Shown here: positions 24,145 through 32,449 of the stretch, piece by piece
Numbering within the stretch: the first letter of the stretch is position 1
Layout: each line of letters starts with the position of its first letter
Assembly (NCBI GenBank): GCA_964583765.1
Contig: CAZOWW010000006.1
Location: 22,561-86,560, forward strand
DNA: 64,000 nt
From: CAZOWW01 sp964583765
GTDB lineage: Bacteria; Actinomycetota; Actinomycetes; Actinomycetales; Kineosporiaceae
Direction of reading: 5' to 3'
The notes under the pieces: model-generated
Databases searched by the model: none
What the model was told of the DNA's origin: nothing
What the model saw: only the letters and a program-made list of their open reading frames with translations
Position numbers and translations under genes: made by a program

Positions 24145-27100
24145 TGGTTGCCTCCTGGCTGTTCATCGGCGTTGCCGCCGCGGTCGCGAGTCCGTGTGCT
24201 TGCTGTGCCGAACAATCCGCTCGCGACGGTCTCCGAGACATGGTCTCCCGGGCGGAGCCGGGCCTGTCTCGCGCTCGACAAGCCTCGCTGGTAGCTGCCC
24301 AGACGACCCCGAATCGTCTCGGCGTCGACGCCCGCGGGCCGTACCGGGGGCGGGGGCGTGTCCACGGCCCTCGGAGCCCCGGGTGCGGCTGCGGATGCCG
24401 TGGGGAGCAGGTTCGCTCCCGGACGGCGCCGTGGCAGGCCGGTGGTGGTCGTTCCCGCGACCTCCGGAGCGGCTGCGGCCCTGGCGTTCGCGGCCAACCA
24501 CCGCTGGTCGCCCAGTGCCGACCACCGCGAACCGCTGCCGCCTCCGTTCGCGGCGGCTGCCACGCGTGCCGGCTCTTCCCGTGCCGGTTCCGGCTCCCGG
24601 GCGGGCGTCCGGACCAGCGGCTGCTCCCCGGTCGTCGGACGCGGGGCCGAGGCTGCCGCCGGGGCGTAGGACGGGTAGGCGGGGCGCGCCGGTTCCGGCG
24701 CCGGACGGACCGGCTCGGGTGCCCGCATCGGGCTGGCCGGCTGTCCGTAACCGGGTGTGCTCGGCTGCCCGTAACCAGGCGTCGTCGGGACGATCGGTCG
24801 GACCGGCGTGACCGGGGCCTGGGGTGCCGGGCGGCTGGGCGCAGGGTCGCGCATTCCGCTCGGCGGCGTGTTCACCGGGATCGGGATCGGGCCGGTGCGG
24901 GCCTTCTCGTCCGCGAACCAGGCCGAGATGGAATCGAAGATCGGGGTCGACGCGCCGTCGTCCACGGGTGGCGGCGGGGACCCGATGAGCGGCGGGCCGC
25001 TCGGTTGCGGTGCCGCGGGCAGCGGCGTGGCGGGCGTCGCGGTCCGTGCGGCCAGTTCGGAGGGCAGCGCGTTGTCCCAGGCGCCAGGAGCGGCACCACT
25101 GGAGACGTGCGGTGCGCCCGTGTTGGGCGTCCGACCGAACGGGTCCGTACGGAAGGGGTTCGCGGTCGCCGACGTGGGACCGGTCCTCGGCAGGCCGACC
25201 GGGTTGCTGGTGGGCTGCTGAGGCTCGAAGCCGCCGGTCGTCCGCGCACCCTGGGCCGGGGTGCTCGCTCCGAAGGCCGATTCCGCGCTCGACGGCAGGA
25301 ACAGACTGCCGGTGATGGGGTCGGTGCTGGCCGGGTACGCGCCGAGCGGGGCGCCGGTGCGCTGGCTCCCCAGAGGACGACGGGGAAGCCCACCGCCGGG
25401 ACCGTCACCGGCGGGCGACGACGGGGGCGGGGTGCTGGCCGCCGCGGGCTGCGAGGGTGCCGGTCGGCCGTAGCCGGGGTCCGGGCGTCCGTAGCCGGGG
25501 TCCTGGCGCCCGTAGGTGGGGTCCTGGCGCCCGTAGGCGGGCGAGTCCGGGTACCCGAGCGAGGGCTGCGGCACGGCCGCGATCGGTGCACTCGGCGTGC
25601 TCGGCTCGGGGGCCATGACCGCGCGCTGCGGGATACCGGTGGCCGGGGTGCCCAGGCGCTGGTTCTCGGTGGTCTGCCCGGGGGCGCCGAGGACCAGGGA
25701 CGCGGGGACGGCGACCTCGGCGATCGTGCCCGGGCCGTCCGAACGCTGCGTGAGCCGTACGTGCAGACCACCGCGGTTGGCCAGGCGGCCGACCACGAAC
25801 AGACCCATCCGGGACGGGACCTGCGTGTCCATCTCCTGGAGGGAGTTCAACCGGAGGTTGATCCGGTCGAGCTCGGCGGCCGGGATGCCCACGCCGGAGT
25901 CGGCGACCTCCAGCAGCAGTCCGCCGTCCGGGGTGAACGCCGCGGAGAGCACGATCGGGCTGGTCGGCGGGGAGTACATGGCCGCGTTGTCGAGCAGCTC
26001 GGCCAGAAGGTGGATCAGACCGCCGGCCGAGGGACCGGGAATGGCGGCGCCGCCCACGGGCTGCAGGCGCACCCGCTCGTACTGCTCCATCTCGGAGGTG
26101 GCGGCGCGGAAGAGCTCGGCGATCGGTACGGGGGCCGCGCTGCGGGTACGCACCGCGGAGCCGGCCAGCACGAGGAGGTTGTCGTTGTAGCGGCGCATCC
26201 GGGCCGCCAGGTGGTCCAGGCGGAACAGGTTGCGGAGCTGCTCGGGGTCCTGCTCGGTACTCTCCAGCTCGTCGATGATCGTCAGCTGCTTCTCGACCAT
26301 GGACTGGCTGCGTCGGGACATGCTCACGAACGCGTCGTCCAGGGCTCGCCGCAGGCGGACCTGGGCGGCGGCCAGACGGACCGCCTCACCGGAGAGACCG
26401 TCGACCGCGTTGGCCAGCTCGACCGCTTCGGGACCGGCGGAGGTGCCCGGTGGCAGGGCCGAGGGCAGATCGACGACGGCGTCCGGGCCCTTGTCCTCGA
26501 TCGTGCGGACCGCGATCGGCAGCTGCACCGAGGCCAACTCCACGGCGCCGCTGGTCAGGCGACGCAACGGGCGGTCGATCGAGCGGGCGATCACGAGGAC
26601 CAGGAGGAGCATGATCGCGCTGGCGATCAGCGTGACACCGCCGAACAGCACGGTGCGCCACAGGTCCTTGCGCACGGAGGCACTGGTCGTGGTCTGGGCC
26701 TTGTTCGCCATCTTGTCGAAGAAGGAGTCGATCCGGTTGACCCGGATCCAGGCGGCGGCGGTGAAGGCCTTCGAGTCGCCGGCGCCCTCGGGGTTGTCGG
26801 CCAGGTTGTCCGGGAGGATCTTCTGGAGGTCCTGGCGGAACCGTGCGAGCTGGGCGTCGTCGTTGTCGATCTGATCGATCGTGCCGGCCTCGGCCTTGAC
26901 ATCGGCACTCTGGTTGTTGCCCACGAGGGTTCGCAGCTGCTTGACGAGCTGGGTCTCCTGGGCGGCGTAACCGAGGATGTCCTGGTAGCGCTTGTCGGTG
27001 ATGCGCTTCTCGACGAGGACGTAGGTGATCAGGTCACGATCGGTGCTGGCGGTGTCGGACAGCTGGATCGCCACGCTGAGGATCGAGACGAGGGCGCGGG

Positions 27101-27932
27101 TGTCGTTGCTGGCCGCGTTGGAGGACTCGATCGTGTTGATGAGCGCGTCGAGAATGGCGTTACAGCCGTCGACCGGGTCCTGGTAGCTGGCCACCACCGT
27201 GGACGGGTTGCGCTGCGGGTAGAACTCGGGACGGATCCGCTCGTTCAGCGTCTGGCGGCTCTCGTCGATCCGGACGATCTCCCCGGCGAGGGAGTCGGGC
27301 CACCCGCCCACCGGCGCCTTGTGGTGCAAGGTGTCGTCGAGTTGGGCGAGCGCGGCGTCGGTCGCCTTGCGCTTGTCCTCCATGGCGGACTTCTCGGCCG
27401 TGGAGTTGTGGGAGTCGAGGTAGGCGATCGTCTGGGCCCGCTCGTCCTCGATCGACACCTTGGCGTGCTGGGCAAGACTTGCCAGCTGCGCGAGGCGGTC
27501 GATCGTCCGGGCGTTGGTCAGATCCTGGACCGTCGACAGACCGATGAACGCCGCCGTCCCGACGATGCCCAGAATGGGCAAGGTGACCAGGGCGATGAGC
27601 TTGCGGCGCACCGTCCACGAGGCGAGGAAGCCGCTCGGGCGTCTCGCCTCGCGTTGCGTCGCGGCGGGGCGTGCGGGGCCATCCCATGGCACCGTCGCTC
27701 CGTCGCTTCCCCGCGCCTTGGGCATGCCGGATAACCCGGCCTGCTGAGGCTCGGGGACAGTCATGCCGTGTCGGGACACGTGACCCTCCCTGCCGCCGTT
27801 CCTCACGGCGTCCGCGGTACCTGGCCTGTTCGCGGAGTCGGCCGCGCGACTGCTCTGTCGCGACGCCTCCTCCAGTGGGTCGGGCCCAAGCCTGTCAGAC
27901 AGCGCCACGCCGAGGCTACGTTCATCGGACAC
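24141..27932 (-). CDS. cvnA: conservon sensor kinase CvnA (nitrate-sensor-like, HAMP, HATPase)
   Basis: A 1263-residue membrane sensor. A hydrophobic helix near residue 115 (LIALVTLPILGIVGTAAFIGL) starts an extracytoplasmic NIT-like all-helical sensor (about 130-420). A second helix (TLIASAIMLLLVLVIARSI), a HAMP-like linker, a pseudo-dimerisation region and an ATPase domain follow, the last with LLAELLDNAAMYSPPTSP and VADSGVGIPAAELDRIN. The final 450 residues are a long disordered Pro/Ala/Gly-rich tail with short YGRQDPGYGRPD-like repeats. The listed ATG gives an N-terminal extension; M57 (MTVPEPQQ) is an alternative. It heads cvnABCD and diverges from topA. Confidence 0.88.
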   Translation of the reverse strand: MSDERSLGVALSDRLGPDPLEEASRQSSRAADSANRPGTADAVRNGGREGHVSRHGMTVPEPQQAGLSGMPKARGSDGATVPWDGPARPAATQREARRPSGFLASWTVRRKLIALVTLPILGIVGTAAFIGLSTVQDLTNARTIDRLAQLASLAQHAKVSIEDERAQTIAYLDSHNSTAEKSAMEDKRKATDAALAQLDDTLHHKAPVGGWPDSLAGEIVRIDESRQTLNERIRPEFYPQRNPSTVVASYQDPVDGCNAILDALINTIESSNAASNDTRALVSILSVAIQLSDTASTDRDLITYVLVEKRITDKRYQDILGYAAQETQLVKQLRTLVGNNQSADVKAEAGTIDQIDNDDAQLARFRQDLQKILPDNLADNPEGAGDSKAFTAAAWIRVNRIDSFFDKMANKAQTTTSASVRKDLWRTVLFGGVTLIASAIMLLLVLVIARSIDRPLRRLTSGAVELASVQLPIAVRTIEDKGPDAVVDLPSALPPGTSAGPEAVELANAVDGLSGEAVRLAAAQVRLRRALDDAFVSMSRRSQSMVEKQLTIIDELESTEQDPEQLRNLFRLDHLAARMRRYNDNLLVLAGSAVRTRSAAPVPIAELFRAATSEMEQYERVRLQPVGGAAIPGPSAGGLIHLLAELLDNAAMYSPPTSPIVLSAAFTPDGGLLLEVADSGVGIPAAELDRINLRLNSLQEMDTQVPSRMGLFVVGRLANRGGLHVRLTQRSDGPGTIAEVAVPASLVLGAPGQTTENQRLGTPATGIPQRAVMAPEPSTPSAPIAAVPQPSLGYPDSPAYGRQDPTYGRQDPGYGRPDPGYGRPAPSQPAAASTPPPSSPAGDGPGGGLPRRPLGSQRTGAPLGAYPASTDPITGSLFLPSSAESAFGASTPAQGARTTGGFEPQQPTSNPVGLPRTGPTSATANPFRTDPFGRTPNTGAPHVSSGAAPGAWDNALPSELAARTATPATPLPAAPQPSGPPLIGSPPPPVDDGASTPIFDSISAWFADEKARTGPIPIPVNTPPSGMRDPAPSRPAPQAPVTPVRPIVPTTPGYGQPSTPGYGQPASPMRAPEPVRPAPEPARPAYPSYAPAAASAPRPTTGEQPLVRTPAREPEPAREEPARVAAAANGGGSGSRWSALGDQRWLAANARAAAAPEVAGTTTTGLPRRRPGANLLPTASAAAPGAPRAVDTPPPPVRPAGVDAETIRGRLGSYQRGLSSARQARLRPGDHVSETVASGLFGTASTRTRDRGGNADEQPGGNQ

Positions 27933-28389
27933 CTATGGGGAACCCTCTGTGACGGAACTGCCGCATGAGCTCAACGGTGCTCGCGCTATGTTCTCGGTAG
28001 TAAGCGGTGAGTAATCAAGCCTGTCGTGTCGTGCTGATGTTCGGCACATTGCGCAGTCGTGGCCGGATCGCCCAGAAGGTAGCCCCTCAGGCCCGTTCGT
28101 GGTGCCATCTCCGATGACTCCTCCCCAGGAGGGACCTCGGTGCAGCTCTTCCACAGCATCGGCGTTACCGTGCTGCGCGGGAGTCCGCGTGCGATGGTTG
28201 GGACAACCGGAACCTCCCTGGCGGATCGCCACGGTGCAGCGGACATCGCCACGCTGTAGCGGAAGTGGTACCGGGCGCGATGTCCGCGACGGGGCCGTCC
28301 CACTGCGCGCAGGGGTGACGGCCGTCGTGACGCGGGCTGAGACGGCGACGATGAGTGACCGGGCGGATCTCGAGCAAGGAGGCATGCCG
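27933..28389. other. divergent region between cvnA and topA
   Basis: About 450 bases that must hold the cvn promoter (minus) and the topA promoter (plus). The segment 27960-28060 is noticeably less GC-rich (for example CTATGTTCTCGGTAGTAAGC). No gene is recognised; the topA frame extends through it, but its content is not protein-like. Confidence 0.45.
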
Positions 28390-31365
28390 GTGGGCAGGAG
28401 CAGGACGACGAGCACCGTGACGGTGCCCGGTGACGGAGGCGGGGAGGCCCGTACACCGCGCCGGCTGGTGATCGTCGAGTCGCCCGCCAAGGCCCGTACC
28501 ATCGCCGGTTTCCTCGGGCCGAGCTTCGACGTGGAGGCGAGTGTCGGGCACATCCGCGACCTCCCCCAACCCAGCGAACTGCCCGCAGAGATGAAGAAGG
28601 GGCCGTTCGGGAAGTTCGCCGTCGATGTCGAGAACGGCTTCGCGCCGTACTACGTGGTCGACCCGGACAAGAAGAAGAAGGTCTCGGAGCTCAAGCGCAT
28701 TCTCAAGGACGCGGACGAGCTCTACCTCGCAACGGACGAGGACCGCGAGGGCGAGGCGATCGCCTGGCACCTGCTGGAGGTGCTCCGCCCCGCGGTGCCG
28801 GTGCGGCGGATGGTCTTCCACGAGATCACGCGGGAGGCCATCGAACGGGCACTGACCGACACCCGGGACATCGACGAGCGCCTGGTGGACGCCCAGGAGA
28901 CTCGGCGCATCCTCTACCGTCTCTACGGCTACGAGGTGTCCCCGGTGCTCTGGCGCAAGATCCGCGCCGGGCTCTCCGCCGGGCGCGTGCAGTCGGTGGC
29001 CACGCGCCTGGTGGTCGAGCGTGAGCGGGAGCACATGGCGTTCCGCTCCGCCTCCTACTGGGACCTGAGCGCGCGGCTCGGGACCCTCCCGGCCGGTGTG
29101 ACCTCGGACTTCCGGGCGCGGCTGGCGCTGCTGGACGGCGTGCGCGTGGCCAGCGGTCGCGACTTCGACGACCGGGGGCGGCTCACCGCTTCGGCCGCCG
29201 CGGCGGGCGTGCGCTGCCTGGACGAGGCCACCGCCAGGGCTGTGGTCACGGCCCTGGACGGCGCGGCCGTGAAGGTCCGCTCCGTGGAGGAGAAGCCGTA
29301 CACGCGCAGGCCCGCGGCCCCCTTCACCACCTCGACCCTGCAGCAGGAGGCCAGTCGCAAGCTGCGGTTCTCCTCGCGGCACACCATGCGGGTGGCGCAG
29401 TCCCTGTACGAGAACGGCCACATCACCTATATGCGTACCGACTCGACGGTGCTCTCCGATCAGGCATTGTCGGCCGCCCGGACGCAGGCGGCACAGCTCT
29501 ACGGACCCGAGTACGTGCCCGAGCAGCCCCGCCGCTACGTGAGCAAGGCCAAGAATGCGCAGGAGGCGCACGAGGCCATCCGCCCGGCGGGTGATTCCTT
29601 CCGCACCCCTGCCCAGGTTGCCAGCCAGTTGCGCGGCGATGAATACCGCTTGTACGAGTTGATCTGGAAGCGCACCGTCGCCTCGCAGATGGCCGACGCG
29701 CGTGGTTCCACCGCTTCGGTGCGGATCGTCGCGACGGCGGACTCCGCCGCCGCCCGGGATGTCCCGGACCCGACCACCGGCGGGCCGCTCCTGTCCACTG
29801 CCGAGTTCGCCGCCTCCGGCACGGTGATCACTTTCCGTGGTTTCCTCGCCGCCTATGAGGAAGGTCGGGACGAGGACCGTGCGGCCGAGGCGACCGAGGA
29901 GTCGCGCCTGCCCGCGCTCGCCGCGGGGGATCCCCTGCGTCTGCACGAACTCCTGCCCACCGGCCACGAGACCTCCCCGCCGCCCCGGTACACGGAGGCC
30001 AGCCTCGTCAAGGCGCTCGAGGAACGGGGGATCGGCCGGCCGTCCACGTATGCGGCGACGATCAGCACCATCCTCGACCGCGGCTACGTGACCGCCAAGG
30101 GCTCGGCCCTCATCCCGACCTGGTTGGCCTTCGCGGTCACGCGACTGCTGGAGGAGCACTTCGGGCGGTTGGTCGACTACGACTTCACCGCGGCCATGGA
30201 GGCGGATCTCGACCGGATCGCCGCCGGCAGCGAGGACCGCTCCGCCTGGCTCGCCCGGTTCTACTTCGGTGACACCTCCGAGGCGGGGGTGCGCGCCCCC
30301 GGCAGCAACCAGGGGCTCAGGCCGCTGGTGGAGGACCTCGGCGAGATCGACGCCCGGGACATCAACTCCGTCTCCCTCGGCGAGGGGATCGTCCTGCGGG
30401 TCGGTCGGTACGGGCCCTATCTCGAGCTGCCCGGGGCCGAGGGGGAGGAGCCTCGACGGGCCAGCGTCCCCGACGACGTGGCACCCGACGAGCTGACCGT
30501 GGCCAAGGCCCGGGAGCTGCTCGAGCAGCAGGCTGACGGCGACCGGGTGCTCGGCGACGATCCGGTCACGGGGCGCCCGCTGGTCGTCAAGGCCGGTCGC
30601 TTCGGCCCCTACGTCACCGAGGTGCTCCCCGAGGACGCCCCCCGGTCGGCCAAACCGCGCACCGCGAGCCTGTTCGGGTCCATGCAGTCGGAGACGGTGA
30701 CCCTCGAGGACGCCGTCCGCCTGCTGTCGCTCCCCCGGGTCGTCGGCACCGACCCGGCCACCGGGGAGGAGATCACCGCGCAGAACGGCCGGTACGGTCC
30801 CTATCTGCGGAAGGGAACCGACTCGCGGTCCCTGGCCAGTGAGGACCTGATCTTCGACGTCACCCTCGACGAGGCGCTGGTGCTGTACGCCCAGCCGAAG
30901 GCCCGCGGGCGGGCCGCAGCGGCAGCCCCGCTGCGCGAACTCGGACCGGACCCGGTCAGTGGTGGCGCCATCGTGGTCAAGGACGGCCGATTCGGGCCGT
31001 ACGTCACGGACGGGACGACGAACGCGACCCTGCGCAAGGGCGACTCGGTCGAGGAGATCACCGCCGACCGGGCGCAGGAACTCCTCGCCGAGAAGCGCGG
31101 CAAGGAGCCGACCCGCCGCCCCGCGCGCAAGTCCGCCGCGACCAAGTCGACCGCCTCGAAGTCAACGGCTGCCAAGTCGACGGCCTCGAAGTCGACGCCG
31201 GCGAAGTCGACGACCAGGTCCGGCGGGACCAAGGCGGCAGCGGCGGCGGCCACGGGTACCACGGTCAAGGCTGCCTCCGCACCGCGTGCGGCGAGCAAGC
31301 GCACGGCTGCGGCCCGGTCCGGTGTGGTCCGGGGCACCGCCGCGGAGTCGACGGCCACTCCCTGA
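28390..31365 (+). CDS. topA: type IA DNA topoisomerase I
   Basis: Relaxes negatively supercoiled DNA through a tyrosyl-DNA intermediate. The 991-residue protein has the TOPRIM domain (LVIVESPAKA near residue 26; ATDEDREGEAIAWH), the acid-rich KIRAGLSAGRVQSVA strand and the catalytic Tyr347 in HITYMRTDS. At least four C-terminal Topo_C repeats follow (GRYGPYLEL, GRFGPYVTE, GRYGPYLRK, GRFGPYVTD). Zinc fingers are absent, as usual in actinobacteria, and the end is a Lys-rich tail of AKSTASK-like repeats that helps DNA binding. GTG 28390 is preferred because AAGGAGG ends eight bases upstream; ATG 28384 would be only one base away. Confidence 0.96.
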   Translation: MGRSRTTSTVTVPGDGGGEARTPRRLVIVESPAKARTIAGFLGPSFDVEASVGHIRDLPQPSELPAEMKKGPFGKFAVDVENGFAPYYVVDPDKKKKVSELKRILKDADELYLATDEDREGEAIAWHLLEVLRPAVPVRRMVFHEITREAIERALTDTRDIDERLVDAQETRRILYRLYGYEVSPVLWRKIRAGLSAGRVQSVATRLVVEREREHMAFRSASYWDLSARLGTLPAGVTSDFRARLALLDGVRVASGRDFDDRGRLTASAAAAGVRCLDEATARAVVTALDGAAVKVRSVEEKPYTRRPAAPFTTSTLQQEASRKLRFSSRHTMRVAQSLYENGHITYMRTDSTVLSDQALSAARTQAAQLYGPEYVPEQPRRYVSKAKNAQEAHEAIRPAGDSFRTPAQVASQLRGDEYRLYELIWKRTVASQMADARGSTASVRIVATADSAAARDVPDPTTGGPLLSTAEFAASGTVITFRGFLAAYEEGRDEDRAAEATEESRLPALAAGDPLRLHELLPTGHETSPPPRYTEASLVKALEERGIGRPSTYAATISTILDRGYVTAKGSALIPTWLAFAVTRLLEEHFGRLVDYDFTAAMEADLDRIAAGSEDRSAWLARFYFGDTSEAGVRAPGSNQGLRPLVEDLGEIDARDINSVSLGEGIVLRVGRYGPYLELPGAEGEEPRRASVPDDVAPDELTVAKARELLEQQADGDRVLGDDPVTGRPLVVKAGRFGPYVTEVLPEDAPRSAKPRTASLFGSMQSETVTLEDAVRLLSLPRVVGTDPATGEEITAQNGRYGPYLRKGTDSRSLASEDLIFDVTLDEALVLYAQPKARGRAAAAAPLRELGPDPVSGGAIVVKDGRFGPYVTDGTTNATLRKGDSVEEITADRAQELLAEKRGKEPTRRPARKSAATKSTASKSTAAKSTASKSTPAKSTTRSGGTKAAAAAATGTTVKAASAPRAASKRTAAARSGVVRGTAAESTATP

Positions 31366-31697
31366 GGCTCCCGCACTCCGAGGGACGGGCCCACTCCTTG
31401 AGGGGCGAGCCCGCCGCTCGAAGGGTCCGGTCCTCCTGTCCGGTCGGTGGTGTCGTCGGAACGGTCGACGGCGCCACCGGCGTCCCTGCGATGGTGGACG
31501 GGCACGGGGTGTCTCGAACGGGCGTGAACTGCTCCGGACGGGCACGGGGTGTCGCGTACGGGCGCGAGCGGCTGGGGTGGGACTGCGTGGGGGCACCGTT
31601 CGCAGGCACCGGGTGCGACGGCCCCGGAAATGGGATTCCCCGGGTCGCTTCCGGCAGCTACCGTGAAGGACACGCGGATCCCTACCCCGGACAGGCC
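31366..31697. other. gap after topA
   Basis: About 330 GC-rich bases with short GGGCACGGGGTGTC-type repeats (31500 and 31540). No hairpin with a convincing terminator shape and no gene are seen. Confidence 0.4.
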
Positions 31698-32069
31698 ATG
31701 GCGGCGTGGTTGCTGCAGGTGTCACGGCGAGGCCGCCGTCTCGGCCTCAGGCGCGGTGCCGCGCGAAGCGGCCAGCCCCGCCCCCGTCGGTGGGCCCCCC
31801 ACCACCGAAAGCCGGAAGCCGATGATCCCTTCGAGGTGCTGTCGGCGCAGCTGGCACTGGCACGCCTCGAGGGGCAACTGCGCGCCCTCGACCAGGACGA
31901 CAACTTGTTCGCCAAGGCACACCACCTCTACGCCACGCTGCAGGCCTATGAACAGGTGCTGCTGGAGGCCTGCCGGCTGGCCGGGGTCCGGCTGCCGCGG
32001 ATCCGGGACGCCGAGGTGCGGCGCATGCTGGCGGAGGTGGAGCTGCGGTCGCGCGGATGGACCTGGTGA
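31698..32069 (+). CDS. small conserved-looking protein between topA and tmk
   Basis: A 123-residue protein I do not recognise by name. A basic start (MAAWLLQVSRRGRRLG) precedes a helical, charged core: DPFEVLSAQLALARLEGQL, then AKAHHLYATLQAYEQVLLEACRLAG and IRDAEVRRMLAEVEL. The composition is clearly protein-like, with helices of the coiled-coil type. Small genes of this look are common between topA and tmk in actinobacteria. ATG 31698 was chosen because upstream sequence in frame is non-coding in style. Confidence 0.65.
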   Translation: MAAWLLQVSRRGRRLGLRRGAARSGQPRPRRWAPHHRKPEADDPFEVLSAQLALARLEGQLRALDQDDNLFAKAHHLYATLQAYEQVLLEACRLAGVRLPRIRDAEVRRMLAEVELRSRGWTW

Positions 32070-32449
32070 GCGAGCCGTGCCGGATGGAGCGAGCGCCTGC
32101 CCGGCCACGCGGTGTCTCCTGCCGGCCGCGTGGCGGCGCGTGTTCAGACGGGGGTGTCTCCTGCCGGATTCGGCGAGCGGTCTCCGGGGGACTCCCCTGT
32201 CGAGGTGGGGAGTCGAGGTCGGGGAGCTTCCCCGGCCGGTGCCGGAGAACCGTGGCCGCGGTGTGAGGCGGAGTGTGGTGCGGCCTCTGGAGGCGGGGGC
32301 TGCGGGGGACCGTTCGGTCGACGACCTCGCGAAGCAGGTGGTGCGAGGGCGAGCCGCCGCTACTCTGTCGCGGTGGTCGAGATCCGCGACATTCGCGAGC
32401 CCCGCCAGCGGTGCCGGGGCCGGTCCCTGCTGCTCCTGGTGATGCGCTG
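32070..32449. other. gap before the MFS-tmk gene
   Basis: About 380 bases with repeated GGTGTCTCCTGCCGG segments (32109 and 32148). No gene is recognised. The end carries ATGCGCTGATG, where a minimal frame overlaps the MFS-Tmk start. Confidence 0.4.
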